Positions 7,435-15,344 of a stretch of DNA of 47,687 nt are shown one piece after another. Below the pieces are notes generated by a model. That model made no database searches. It saw only the letters and a list, made by a program, of their open reading frames with translations, and was not told the origin of the DNA. The DNA is from Micromonospora sp. KC606. GTDB taxonomy: Bacteria > Actinomycetota > Actinomycetes > Mycobacteriales > Micromonosporaceae. Where the stretch lies: the NCBI RefSeq assembly GCF_004348675.1, contig NZ_SMKN01000021.1, positions 1 to 47,687 on the forward strand, in the 5' to 3' direction. The position numbers and the translations under genes are program-made. The first letter of the stretch is position 1, and each line of letters begins with the position of its first letter.

Positions 7435-7683
7435 TCATCCTCGGGGTCTGGCCCAGGTGAGGAAGCGTTCCGTCAGGTCGGCGTGCTGGTCGGGGTTGAG
7501 TTGGGTGAGTTGGTCGCGTGCCTCGGTCATCTGTTGGGCGAGGTAGACCATCAGGGCGGTGCGGTCGTGCCGGTACTCGACCAGCAGGGAGAGTCGGGCC
7601 GGCTGGCACGGCCACTGCGCGCCGCAGTTGCGGCACCGCCACAGCGGGCGCATCGGCAGGTGGGGGATCATCCGGCCGGCCAT
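7435..7683 (-). CDS. Small CxxC-WPC protein (82 aa), last gene of the set
   Basis: 82 aa. A short Cys cluster WRCRNCGAQWPC (about residues 15-26) suggests a metal or redox site. A helical part follows (VEYRHDRTALMVYLAQQMTE) and ends LTERFLTWARPRG. Relatives in actinobacteria are often misnamed flavin reductases and sit near XRE/DUF397 genes (from memory of such loci). The ATG at 7683 shares its A with the TGA of the upstream gene, so translation is coupled. It has the same C-x2-C-x4-WPC pattern as its neighbour, so the two are probably old duplicates. Confidence 0.75.
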   Translation of the reverse strand: MAGRMIPHLPMRPLWRCRNCGAQWPCQPARLSLLVEYRHDRTALMVYLAQQMTEARDQLTQLNPDQHADLTERFLTWARPRG

Positions 7684-7976
7684 CAGCGCATCCGCAGGGC
7701 GATGGCGCGGGCTTCCTCATCATTGAGCGGCAGGAACCACAGGAAACGTTTCACGATCTCCGGCGGCTGCGGTCCCTCCGGTCGGCCCCGCAGGTCGCGG
7801 ATGGCGCGGCGCAGCACGCACGACATCACCGGGATCAGGGCCGTGCCGTCGAGCCGGTCCCGCGGGATCGCCCGGAAGGACGGGCAGGGCCACGGCTCGC
7901 CGCAGGTCTCACAGTCCCAGCTCGGGTGGTAGCCGATGTGGCCGGTTACCGCAAGCACGGTGCCGAACACACTCAC
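7683..7976 (-). CDS. CxxC-WPC protein (97 aa), middle gene of the set
   Basis: 97 aa from GTG 7976. The N-terminus HIGYHPSWDCETCGEPWPC carries three Cys in the same C-x2-C-x4-WPC spacing as the next gene. The remainder is helical, ending VKRFLWFLPLNDEEARAIAL. The GTG overlaps the TGA of the upstream gene (GTGA), and its own TGA overlaps the next ATG, so the three genes are translationally chained. Another GTG at 7970 is possible. Function unknown. Confidence 0.7.
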   Translation of the reverse strand: MSVFGTVLAVTGHIGYHPSWDCETCGEPWPCPSFRAIPRDRLDGTALIPVMSCVLRRAIRDLRGRPEGPQPPEIVKRFLWFLPLNDEEARAIALRMR

Positions 7977-8155
7977 CAGCGGCCCCCGTTGGCCCGGAAC
8001 TGCCGCCCCGGCGTCAGCCAGCCGGCGCGGCCGGGACTCTGCACCGGTATCGGTTGGGCCGACTGGCGCATCCACTCGGGCAGGTTGGTGCCGGCCTTGC
8101 GTTTCGGCAGGGCGGGCAGGGCATGGGATCGGCACCGAAACCACCGGATACGCAC
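7973..8155 (-). CDS. Small basic protein (60 aa), first gene of the set
   Basis: 60 aa from GTG 8155, chosen because AAGGAGG lies five bases upstream. The product is Arg/Trp-rich: MRIRWFRCRSHALPALPKRK, NLPEWMRQSAQPIPVQSPGR, ending AGWLTPGRQFRANGGRW. The WLTP-G-x-R-x-NG-RW end looks like a conserved motif of small proteins found in comparable loci. It leads a three-gene, overlapping minus-strand set and is divergent from the XRE regulator. No known domain. Confidence 0.65.
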   Translation of the reverse strand: MRIRWFRCRSHALPALPKRKAGTNLPEWMRQSAQPIPVQSPGRAGWLTPGRQFRANGGRW

Positions 8156-8268
8156 GTCGACCTCCTTCACGAGTGGGAAAGGGGCCGCCCCTGCACGGGG
8201 GGAGCACGAGCGGCCCCGGGACGGAGTCCGCCCCAGCCCTCCTCGGCGTGGAGCGGGTCCGCATGAGT

Positions 8269-8374
8269 GACAGTCTGGTGAGGACAGGACTACTGTCGGA
8301 AGGCATAGACGCTGGTCCAGGCGATGGTCCGGCGATCACACGCCGTAGCCGGCGACACTTGGCGATCTTGGCGA
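8269..8374. promoter_or_regulatory. Repeats in the divergent control region of the XRE module
   Basis: GACAGT (8269-8274) and ACTGTC (8292-8297) form an inverted repeat. CTTGGCGA occurs twice with 9-bp period (8358-8365 and 8367-8374), just ahead of the GGAGG of the XRE gene. Either pair could be an autoregulatory operator. The promoter itself is not clear. Confidence 0.35.
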
Positions 8375-8389
8375 ATCTCTGGAGGTTCG

Positions 8390-9187
8390 ATGGAAGGTGA
8401 GCAGACGGTCGATTTGATCCGCGCCCAGCTCCGCAGGCAGCGGACCTTGGCCGGAATGAATCAGGAGGAGTTCGGTAAAAGAACGAACTACTCGGCGTCG
8501 ACCGTGTCCGCCGTTGAGACGGGCACCAGGCCCATCGACCTGCCGTACGCCCGCCGGGCGGACGAGATGCTGGAAACCGGAGGACTGTTCGAGTCCCTGC
8601 TGCGGATGGCGGAGCGGGACGGCCAGCCAAGCTGGTTCAGGCCCTGGCTGGAGGCTGAACGCTCCGCCAAGCAACTCCGCTACTTCAACCCGACACTGAT
8701 CCCCGGCCTACTCCAGACGGAGAACTACGCGCGCGCGGTGCTGCGCTTCGACGCCACCAGGCCGGAGGAAGAGGTCGAGAAGCATGTGGCCTCGCGGCTC
8801 GAACGGCAGGAGATCCTGACAAGGGACCACCCGCCCCTGGTGGTCGCGGTCATCGATGAGTCGGCGCTCCGCCGCCGGGACGCGATCATGGGCGAGCAGC
8901 TTGCCCACCTACTGCGCATGGCCGAGCGACCGCACATCCAGATGCACATCATCCCCGCCGACGCGGGCCTGCATGTGGGGCTCTCCGGGCCGCTGGCGCT
9001 GGCCAGGTCAGCCGAAGGCGGCTGGGTCGGACACCTAGAGAACCAGCTTGCAGGGCTTGTTGTCGATGGAGAGGATGGGATGGCTACGCTTCTGGCCAGA
9101 TGGGAAGGCGTGCGGGGCGTCGCCCTCCCGCAGTCCCTGTCGATCGCCCTGGTGAAGGAAGTCGAGAGCCAGCATGGACCTCAGTAA
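8390..9187 (+). CDS. XRE-family regulator with C-terminal DUF5753
   Basis: 265 aa, typical of the family. The HTH is at about residues 6-60 (LIRAQLRRQRTLAGMNQEEF, KRTNYSASTVSAVETGTRPI). DUF5753 covers about 85-255 (FRPWLEAERSAKQLRYFNPT, LIPGLLQTENYARAVL, VVAVIDESALRRR, HIQMHIIPADAGLHVGLSG). ATG 8390 is favoured by GGAGG four bases upstream over the in-frame ATG 8324. It overlaps the DUF397 gene by 14 bp, the usual pairing in Streptomyces (whiJ/abaA-like sets), where such pairs affect development or antibiotic production. It is divergent from the CxxC-WPC set. Confidence 0.93.
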   Translation: MEGEQTVDLIRAQLRRQRTLAGMNQEEFGKRTNYSASTVSAVETGTRPIDLPYARRADEMLETGGLFESLLRMAERDGQPSWFRPWLEAERSAKQLRYFNPTLIPGLLQTENYARAVLRFDATRPEEEVEKHVASRLERQEILTRDHPPLVVAVIDESALRRRDAIMGEQLAHLLRMAERPHIQMHIIPADAGLHVGLSGPLALARSAEGGWVGHLENQLAGLVVDGEDGMATLLARWEGVRGVALPQSLSIALVKEVESQHGPQ

Positions 9188-9362
9188 CGCAATCTGGAAG
9201 AAGTCCACCCGCAGTGGCACGAGCGGCGGCGACTGCGTTGAGGTCGCGGACAACCTGCCCGGCGTCGTCGCCGTGCGCGACAGCAAGGACCCGGCGGGCC
9301 CGGTGCTCGCCTTCGACCCGAAGACCTGGAAGTCGTTCGTCGGGTTCGCCAAGCAGCACTGA
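9174..9362 (+). CDS. DUF397 small protein
   Basis: 62 aa, full length for DUF397. Characteristic parts are AIWKKSTRSGTSGGDCVEVA, GVVAVRDSKDP and FDPKTWKSFVGFAK. It starts inside the end of the XRE gene (14-bp overlap), so the two are coupled and the products probably work as a pair, the small protein opposing or assisting the regulator. That pairing is known for the family; the molecular role is unsettled. A good hairpin follows at 9381. Confidence 0.93.
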   Translation: MDLSNAIWKKSTRSGTSGGDCVEVADNLPGVVAVRDSKDPAGPVLAFDPKTWKSFVGFAKQH

Positions 9363-9380
9363 CCCGGGGAACGCCGGAGC

Positions 9381-9406
9381 GGCCCCTCAGCCTTCGCTGG
9401 GGGGCC
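9381..9406 (+). terminator. Hairpin after the DUF397 gene
   Basis: GGCCCCTCAGC (9381-9391) and GCTGGGGGGCC (9396-9406) pair over 11 bp with one G-U wobble and a CTTC tetraloop, followed by TCCTTCGTT. It lies 19 bp after the stop. Confidence 0.8.
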
Positions 9407-9419
9407 TCCTTCGTTCCGC

Positions 9420-9560
9420 CTACCTCACACGGGAGCCACCCGCACATTCCTCGTCGATGCCGTCAGCCATCAGCGTGTTCGTGGCCGCGCGGAACATGAC
9501 GCCGCCCGCGCCTGCTACCGACCAGACCGCAGGATCCCGCTGGAGAACCTGAGTACCCAT
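9420..9560 (-). CDS. Possible 46-aa ORF, weakly supported
   Basis: ATG 9560 to TAG 9420 on the minus strand would give MGTQVLQRDPAVWSVAGAGG and then VMFRAATNTLMADGIDEECA. Composition is protein-like and third positions are moderately G/C-rich, but there is no clear ribosome binding site and I know no relative. It is the only candidate gene in the 9407-9623 gap. Confidence 0.25.
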   Translation of the reverse strand: MGTQVLQRDPAVWSVAGAGGVMFRAATNTLMADGIDEECAGGSRVR

Positions 9561-9623
9561 ACGGGTCAACCGGCGGACGGACGGGGGACTCCGCAGGCGT
9601 CGTCGCGCTGAGATCATCACGCG

Positions 9624-10619
9624 GTGCATGTGAAGAATCGTCGTGTCGCGCTCGTCGCCGGGGTGGTGGCGCTTTTCGCCGTCGGCGGTTTCGTCCTCGG
9701 TCCGACGCCCCTGCGCGTCCCGGTCGGCGCGGCCGTCGGGGCCACCGCCCCGACCGGCGGCACAGCGGATGGCTCCTGGCAGGACGCCGGCCCCGGGACC
9801 AGCCCTGGCTCGCCGCCAGCGAATCCGGCGCGGACCCCGGGGCCCGTCCGGTCGACGGACGGTGGGACCGCGCCGGGCGGAACCGCCACCGGCCCGGCGG
9901 TGCCGGGCGCGACCGTGCCGGGCAGTCTGCCGCCGGTGGTGGACCACGGGCCGCGTACGGGCCGGAAGGTGGCCCTCACCTTCGACGCGGACATGACCGA
10001 CGCGATGCGCCGGCAGTTGCGCGGGCCGAACCCGCCCTCGTACGCGAACCTGGCGATCGTGGACCTGTTGGAACGGCAGGGCGTGCCGGCGACCTTCTTC
10101 CTCACCGGCAAGTGGGTGGAGGAGTACCCGCAGCTGACCCGGCGGCTGGCCGCCAATCCCCGGTTCGAGCTGGCCAACCACAGCTACGGGCACGACGCGT
10201 TCACCCCGGACTGCTACCACCTCAAGCCGCTGCCCCGCCGGGAGATGACCGCCGACGTGGCGCGCACCTTCGACACCATCACCCCGTACGGCGGCCGACA
10301 GACCCGGTACTTCCGCTTCCCGGGCCTCTGCCACGACCGGACGGCGCTGACCGAGCTGGCCCCGCTCGGGCTGACCGTGGTCGACGGCGACGTGGTCAGC
10401 GGCGACCCGTTCGCCCGGTACTGGCAGCCGATCGTCCGGGCGGTGCTGAGCCAGGTCCGCCCCGGCTCGGTGATCGTCCTGCACGTGACCGAGGCGAACG
10501 CGCCGATGACCGACGAGGCGCTGCCGCACATCCTCGCCGGGCTGGCCGAGCGTGGCCTGGAACCGGCCCCGCTCTCCGAGGTGCTGGGGGGCACCGCCCC
10601 GGGTGCGTCCCCGTCCTAG
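9624..10619 (+). CDS. Secreted/anchored polysaccharide deacetylase (NodB domain, CE4)
   Basis: 331 aa. N-terminal hydrophobic helix (RRVALVAGVVALFAVGGFVL) as signal or anchor, then a Gly/Pro/Thr-rich linker to about residue 105. The NodB domain (about 112-320) starts VALTFDADMTD (motif 1 Asp pair), with GVPATFFLTGKWVEEYP, the metal-binding motif ELANHSYGHDAF, RYFRFPGLCHD, VVDGDVVSGDP, and VIVLHVTEANA, where the family often has LH. It probably removes acetyl groups from a cell-wall or extracellular glycan. The start GTG 9624 has weak support; GTG 9630 is an alternative. A hairpin lies at 10657-10678. Confidence 0.88.
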   Translation: MHVKNRRVALVAGVVALFAVGGFVLGPTPLRVPVGAAVGATAPTGGTADGSWQDAGPGTSPGSPPANPARTPGPVRSTDGGTAPGGTATGPAVPGATVPGSLPPVVDHGPRTGRKVALTFDADMTDAMRRQLRGPNPPSYANLAIVDLLERQGVPATFFLTGKWVEEYPQLTRRLAANPRFELANHSYGHDAFTPDCYHLKPLPRREMTADVARTFDTITPYGGRQTRYFRFPGLCHDRTALTELAPLGLTVVDGDVVSGDPFARYWQPIVRAVLSQVRPGSVIVLHVTEANAPMTDEALPHILAGLAERGLEPAPLSEVLGGTAPGASPS

Positions 10620-10656
10620 TGCACAAGTACGAAAGTGGGTCGGGAGCGTGTCCGCC

Positions 10657-10678
10657 GGCCGGCTCTCGCCAGCCGGCC
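10657..10678 (+). terminator. Hairpin after the polysaccharide deacetylase gene
   Basis: GGCCGGCT (10657-10664) and AGCCGGCC (10671-10678) around a 6-nt loop, 38 bp after the stop. Confidence 0.5.
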
Positions 10679-11008
10679 CTCGCTGGTTCTCCCCGGGCCC
10701 GCCCTCGCCGGCTGGCCCGCGCTGCCGTGCGCCCGTCAGGTGGCCGGCGGTCACGGGTTCCGGCTGTGGTTGTCCGTGCCGGGGTGCGGGTGGCCCTGAG
10801 TCATCTGTGTACTCAAGTCCACTGGGGAGACAGGAGCCGACCTGCGGTCATCCGTCCGAGCCGATCACGGCACCGAAGAGCGCCCATCAGCTACGACGGC
10901 TCTGCCGGCCGGCGCTTGACGCCGTACCGGGTGACGACGGGCCGAAGCCGCCCGACAAAACCCTGCAAATGCCTACCATCGGGGCAGAAGATGAGAAGGA
11001 GGGCCGTC
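10679..11008. other. Leader/intergenic stretch before the DUF1540 gene
   Basis: No gene supported. Codon bias is lost in every frame. It ends with GAAGGAGG, the ribosome binding site of the next gene. A TTGACG at about 10916 and TACCAT at about 10975 are too far apart to form one promoter. I see no known riboswitch. Confidence 0.4.
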
Positions 11009-11305
11009 ATGACCGCTGCCATCGAGATGCCCCGGGTCGAGGAGTGCGTCGTCTCGTCCTGCGCCTACAACCACACCAACGACTGCCACGCGTTCGCGAT
11101 CACCATCGGCAGCAGGGATCACGCCCACTGCGGCACCTTCATCGAGCTGCCCGTTCGCGCCGGAATCGAGCAGCTCATCGCGCAGGTCGGCGCCTGCCAG
11201 CGGGCGGACTGCCGACACAACTCCGAGCTGGAGTGCCACGCTCCGGCGATCACCGTCGGTCCCGACACTGACCTGGCCGACTGCATGACGTACCAGAGCC
11301 GCTGA
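11009..11305 (+). CDS. DUF1540 protein with two Cys-rich repeats
   Basis: 98 aa from ATG 11009, with GAAGGAGG six bases upstream. There are two copies of the DUF1540 unit: VEECVVSSCAYNHTNDCHAF ending at DHAHC, and VGACQRADCRHNSELECHAP ending at LADC. Each copy has four Cys in a conserved pattern (C-x4/5-C-x6/7-C, then Cys), presumably for a metal ion. The function of the family is unknown; it is common in spore-forming and differentiating Gram-positives. It converges on meaA with a strong shared hairpin between. Confidence 0.85.
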   Translation: MTAAIEMPRVEECVVSSCAYNHTNDCHAFAITIGSRDHAHCGTFIELPVRAGIEQLIAQVGACQRADCRHNSELECHAPAITVGPDTDLADCMTYQSR

Positions 11306-11333
11306 ACGGCCCGACCCGGGAGCGACCCGACCC

Positions 11334-11369
11334 GGCCCGCCGGCCCCGGGGACGCGGGGCCGGCGGGCC
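11334..11369. terminator. Bidirectional hairpin between DUF1540 gene and meaA
   Basis: GGCCCGCCGGCCCC (11334-11347) pairs perfectly over 14 bp with 11356-11369, loop of 8 nt. It lies between converging stops at 11305 and 11372. Confidence 0.85.
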
Positions 11370-11371
11370 GC

Positions 11372-13381
11372 TCAGCCGGCCAGGCCGTTGGCCTCCCGGA
11401 TCACGCTGACCAGCTCGTCGATGATGCCGGTCAGGGCGAAGTCCTTCGGGGTGAAGACCCGGGCCACCCCGGCCGCGCGCAGCGCGTCGGCGTCCCTGGC
11501 CGGGATGATGCCGCCGACCACCACCGGCAGGTCACCCCGCCCGGCGGCGCGCAGCCCGTCCAGCACCGCCGGCACGGCGGCCAGGTGCGAGCCGGAGAGC
11601 ACCGACAGGCCGACCAGGTCCACGTCCTCCTCGACGGCGGCGGCCACGATCTGCCCGGCGGTGAGCCGGATGCCCTGGTAGACCACCTCGAAGCCGGCGT
11701 CGCGGGCGCGTACCGCGATCTGCTCGGCGCCGTTGGAGTGCCCGTCCAGGCCGGGCTTGCCGACCAGCAGTCGCAGCCGGCCGCTGCCCAACTCCCGGGC
11801 GGTGGCGACGACCCGCGCACGGACCGCGCCCAGCGTCGCGTCGCCGCCGACCCCGGCCGCGCCTGCCAGTCCGGTCGGCGCCCGGTACTCGCCGAAGACC
11901 TGCCGCAGCGCGCCGGCCCACTCGCCGGTGGTCACCCCGGCCCGCACGCACTCCAGCGTCGCGTCCATCAGGTTCGTCGTGGTCGCGGCGTCCGCGCGGA
12001 GCCGGGCCAGCGCCGCGTCCACCGCCGCGCCGTCCCGGCCGTCGCGCCACCGGCGTACGGCCGCCGCGGCGGACGCCTCGACGGCCGGGTCGACCTGCTC
12101 GACGGCCTCGGCGCCGGCGGCGGTCAGCGGCGACGGCTCGGTCTCGGTGAACCGGTTGACCCCGACCACCACGTCGGTGCCCACCTCCATCCGGCGACGC
12201 CGGTCGGCCAGCGAGGCGACCAGCGCGCTCTTGAGGTAGCCGGTCTCCACGGCGGCGACCACGCCGCCCATCTCCAGCACCTTCTCCAGCTCGACCCGCG
12301 CCCCGGTGACGATCTCGTCGACCAGCGCGGTCATCACGTGCGAGCCGGCGAAGAGGTCCGGGTACTCCAGCAGGTCCGACTCGTACGCGAGCACCTGCTG
12401 CATCCGCAGCGACCACTGCTGGTCCCAGGGGCGGGGCAGGCCGAGCGCCTCGTTCCAGGCGGGAAGCTGCACGGCGCGGGCCCGGGCGTCGCGGGAGAAG
12501 GTGACGCCGAGCATCTCCAGCACGATGCGCTGGATGTTGTTCTCCGGCTGCGCCTCGGTCAGGCCGAGCGAGTTGACCTGGACGCCGTAGCGGAACCGGC
12601 GGTGCTTCGGGTTCTCGACGCCGTAGCGCTCGCGGGTGATCTCGTCCCACAGCGCGCCGAAGGCACGCATCTTGGCGACCTCCTCGACGAAGCGCACCCC
12701 GGCGTTGACGAAGAAGCTGATCCGCGCGACGACGTCACCCATCCGTTCGGCGGGCACCTGGCCGGAGTCTCGCACCGTGTCGAGCACGGCGACCGCGGTG
12801 GCGAGCGCGAAGCCGACCTCCTGCACCGGCGTCGCGCCGGCCTCCTGGAGGTGGTACGAGCAGATGTTGACCGGGTTCCACTTCGGCATCTCGCGCAGCG
12901 TGTACGCGATGATGTCGGCGGTGAGCCGCAGGGACGCCGCCGGGGGAAAGATGTACGTCCCCCGGGACAGGTACTCCTTGATGATGTCGTTCTGGGTGGT
13001 GCCGGCGCAGCGGGCCAGCTCGGCGCCCTGCTCGGCGGCGACGGTGCCGTAGAGGCCGAGCAGCCACATCGCCGGCGCGTTGATCGTCATTGAGGTGTTC
13101 ATGTCGGCGGTCGGGATGCCGTCGAACAGCGCCCGCATGTCGCCCAGGTGGGCCACCGGCACGCCGACCCGGCCGACCTCGCCGGCGGCCAGCTCGTGGT
13201 CCGGGTCGTACCCGGTCTGGGTGGGCAGGTCGAAGGCGACCGAGAGCCCGGTCTGCCCCTTCGCCAGGTTGCGGCGGAAGAGCGCGTTGGTGGCCGCGGC
13301 GGAGGAGTGCCCGGCGTACGTGCGCATCACCCAGGGGCGGTCGCGCTCCGGCAGCCGGCCCGGGAGAGCCTTCTCGTCCAT
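11372..13381 (-). CDS. meaA: Coenzyme-B12-dependent acyl-CoA mutase, MeaA (ethylmalonyl-CoA mutase type)
   Basis: 669 aa, matching MeaA proteins, in which catalytic and B12-binding parts lie in one chain. The N-terminal barrel has WVMRTYAGHSSAAATNALFR, GLSVAFDLPTQTGYDPDHEL, MNTSMTINAPAMWLLGLY and GTTQNDIIKEYLSRGTYIFP. The C-terminal Rossmann domain has GKPGLDGHSNGAEQ (about 540-553), the D-x-H-x2-G motif whose His replaces the lower ligand of adenosylcobalamin. MeaA interconverts ethylmalonyl- and methylsuccinyl-CoA in the ethylmalonyl-CoA pathway; related family members act on other short acyl-CoAs. A palindromic 14-bp site lies just before the start. The adenosyltransferase at 17701 could supply its cofactor. 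Confidence 0.92.
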   Translation of the reverse strand: MDEKALPGRLPERDRPWVMRTYAGHSSAAATNALFRRNLAKGQTGLSVAFDLPTQTGYDPDHELAAGEVGRVGVPVAHLGDMRALFDGIPTADMNTSMTINAPAMWLLGLYGTVAAEQGAELARCAGTTQNDIIKEYLSRGTYIFPPAASLRLTADIIAYTLREMPKWNPVNICSYHLQEAGATPVQEVGFALATAVAVLDTVRDSGQVPAERMGDVVARISFFVNAGVRFVEEVAKMRAFGALWDEITRERYGVENPKHRRFRYGVQVNSLGLTEAQPENNIQRIVLEMLGVTFSRDARARAVQLPAWNEALGLPRPWDQQWSLRMQQVLAYESDLLEYPDLFAGSHVMTALVDEIVTGARVELEKVLEMGGVVAAVETGYLKSALVASLADRRRRMEVGTDVVVGVNRFTETEPSPLTAAGAEAVEQVDPAVEASAAAAVRRWRDGRDGAAVDAALARLRADAATTTNLMDATLECVRAGVTTGEWAGALRQVFGEYRAPTGLAGAAGVGGDATLGAVRARVVATARELGSGRLRLLVGKPGLDGHSNGAEQIAVRARDAGFEVVYQGIRLTAGQIVAAAVEEDVDLVGLSVLSGSHLAAVPAVLDGLRAAGRGDLPVVVGGIIPARDADALRAAGVARVFTPKDFALTGIIDELVSVIREANGLAG

Positions 13382-13395
13382 GGCCGGAGTTTAAG

Positions 13396-13409
13396 TTACC
13401 GTTCAGTAA
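13396..13409. promoter_or_regulatory. Palindromic operator candidate upstream of meaA
   Basis: TTACCGTTCAGTAA: the ends (TTAC/GTAA) are symmetric and the centre nearly so. It lies 15-28 bp ahead of the meaA ATG in an AT-rich patch, where a TetR-type repressor would block the promoter. No regulator gene is adjacent. Confidence 0.4.
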
Positions 13410-13532
13410 AACGGGCTGTGGAAAATTGCACAGGTCCACGCAGCCGACCACCAGGGACAGCCGGCGCAGGCCGTCCGACACCACCACACCCCGGCGCCAG
13501 GCCGAGCCCCGCCTGGTCGCACACTGGACGAC

Positions 13533-14381
13533 ATGGATGACCAGCTCGCGATCTCCGTTCGGGGACTGCGCAAGGCGTACGGCGACACCGTCGCGGTCGC
13601 GGGAGTCGACCTCGACGTCCACCGGGGCGAGGTGTTCGCCCTGCTCGGCCCGAACGGCGCCGGCAAGACGACCACGGTGGAAATCCTTGAGGGCTTCCGG
13701 CAGCGCGACGCCGGTGAGGTACGCGTGCTCGGCAGCGACCCGGCCAACCCCGAGGCGAACTGGCGTGCCCGGGTCGGCATCGTGCTCCAGGGCACCGGCG
13801 AGTTCGACGAGCTGACCGTCGGCGAGGTGGTCCGGCACTTCGCCGGCTTCTACCCCGACGCCGACGACCCGGACAAGGTCGTCGAGCGGGTCGGTCTGGC
13901 CGGCAAGGCCAAGGCCCGCACGCACACCCTCTCCGGCGGGCAGAAGCGCCGGCTCGACGTGGCGTTGGGCATCATCGGCCGCCCCGAGCTGCTCTTTCTC
14001 GACGAGCCGACGACCGGCTTCGACCCGGAGGCCCGGCGCGAGTTCTGGGAGCTGATCCGGGATCTCGCCGCCGCCGGCACCACCATCGTGCTCACCACCC
14101 ACTACCTGGACGAGGCGGAGGCGCTCGCCGACCGGGTCGGCGTCATCGTCGGCGGGCGGCTGGTCGAGGTGGCTCCGCCGAAGGAGCTCGGCCACCGACA
14201 GGAGGCTCTGGCGACAATCTCCTGGCGTACTCCGGACGGGACGCCGGAGACGGCGCAGAGTGCCACGCCGACGGCGCTCGTCACGGAGCTGGCCGCGCGT
14301 TTCGGCGGTGAGGTTCCCGGCCTCACGGTGACCCGGCCGACCCTGGAGGATGTGTACCTGACGATGATCGGACACCGATGA
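13533..14381 (+). CDS. ABC transporter ATP-binding protein (DrrA/CcmA-like exporter)
   Basis: 282 aa. Walker A GPNGAGKT (39-46), signature LSGGQKRRLDV, Walker B LLFLDEPTTGFD, then the H-loop TTHYLDEAEAL. The extra C-terminal part (about 220-282) is typical of the daunorubicin-resistance-like group. It pairs with the permease that overlaps its stop by 4 bp (ATGA). The exported substrate cannot be told from sequence; drug, lipid or antibiotic export is common for the group. It is divergent from meaA. Confidence 0.94.
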   Translation: MDDQLAISVRGLRKAYGDTVAVAGVDLDVHRGEVFALLGPNGAGKTTTVEILEGFRQRDAGEVRVLGSDPANPEANWRARVGIVLQGTGEFDELTVGEVVRHFAGFYPDADDPDKVVERVGLAGKAKARTHTLSGGQKRRLDVALGIIGRPELLFLDEPTTGFDPEARREFWELIRDLAAAGTTIVLTTHYLDEAEALADRVGVIVGGRLVEVAPPKELGHRQEALATISWRTPDGTPETAQSATPTALVTELAARFGGEVPGLTVTRPTLEDVYLTMIGHR

Positions 14382-15220
14382 CGACCACGACGAAGCCGGC
14401 CACGCCGGTCGCCGCCCCAACCCGGAGGCTCGGCGCAGGCGCCCTGGCGCTGCGGCAGGGCCGGTTGGAGATCACCCAGTTCCTGCGCAGCCGGGAGTCC
14501 GTCGTCTTCACGCTGGGCTTCCCGATCATCATGATCGTTCTCTTCGCGGCGATCTTCAGCGGGGAGATCGCCCCGGGGGTCAGCTACACCCAGTACTTCA
14601 TCACGGGCATGATCGCGACCGGCCTGATGACGGTGAGCTTCCAGAACCTCGGCATCTGGATACCCACCGAACGGGACCGGGGGGTGCTCAAACGCTACCG
14701 GGGCACACCGATGCCGAAGTGGGTCTGGTTCGCCGGCAAGGTGCTCATGGTGGTGGCGATCGGTGTCGCCGAGACCGCGCTGCTGCTCGCCGTATCGGTG
14801 GCGCTGTTCGACCTGACCCTGCCAGCCACCGTCGGCAGGTGGCTCACCTTCGGCTGGGTCTCCGGGCTCGGTGTCACCGCCTGCACCCTCTGCGGCATCG
14901 CCATCTCCTCGCTGGCCCGCACCGCCCGCAGCGGCTCCGCGGTGGTCACCCCGGTGGCGCTGGTGCTCCAGTTCGTCTCCGGGGTGTTCTTCGTCTTCAC
15001 CAACCTGCCCGGCTGGATGCAGCAGGTGGCGGCGCTCTTTCCGCTCAAGTGGATGTGCCAGGGGCTGCGCGCGGTTTTCCTGCCGGACAGCTTCGCCGCC
15101 CGCGAACCGGGCGGGTCGTTCGAGCTGGACCGGGTCGCCCTGGTGCTCGCCCTCTGGTGTGTCATCGGTCTGGCGCTCTGCCTGACGACCTTCCGCTGGA
15201 CCACGAAACGCGACGGCTGA
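14378..15220 (+). CDS. ABC-2 type exporter permease
   Basis: 280 aa. About six membrane segments: VVFTLGFPIIMIVLFAAIFS, YFITGMIATGLMTVSF, VLMVVAIGVAETALLLAVSV, a Gly/Ala-rich segment near 160-180, VTPVALVLQFVSGVFFVF, and VALVLALWCVIGLALCLTTF near the end. The cytoplasmic ERDRGVLKRYRGTPMP is typical of ABC-2 permeases. It forms the membrane part of the exporter with the preceding ATPase (ATGA overlap). A perfect 16-bp hairpin closes the two-gene unit. Confidence 0.93.
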   Translation: MTTTTKPATPVAAPTRRLGAGALALRQGRLEITQFLRSRESVVFTLGFPIIMIVLFAAIFSGEIAPGVSYTQYFITGMIATGLMTVSFQNLGIWIPTERDRGVLKRYRGTPMPKWVWFAGKVLMVVAIGVAETALLLAVSVALFDLTLPATVGRWLTFGWVSGLGVTACTLCGIAISSLARTARSGSAVVTPVALVLQFVSGVFFVFTNLPGWMQQVAALFPLKWMCQGLRAVFLPDSFAAREPGGSFELDRVALVLALWCVIGLALCLTTFRWTTKRDG

Positions 15221-15229
15221 GCCATGGCA

Positions 15230-15267
15230 CACGGCAAGGGGCCGGGCGCGTCCGGCCCCTTGCCGTG
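15230..15267. terminator. Strong hairpin after the ABC exporter operon
   Basis: Perfect 16-bp stem: CACGGCAAGGGGCCGG (15230-15245) with 15252-15267, 6-nt loop. ATGGC and GCCAT outside it allow further pairing. It lies between converging genes, so it may serve both. Confidence 0.88.
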
Positions 15268-15344
15268 CCATCTGGTTCCGGCCCGTGGCCGGCAGCCCCG
15301 GCTCCGGCCCCGGCCCGATGTTGCCGCCGGGCTCGGCCGGGGGC

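Noticed and set aside
11585..13093. 502-codon plus-strand ORF antisense to meaA
   Set aside because: Shadow frame of meaA; low-complexity composition and no start signal.
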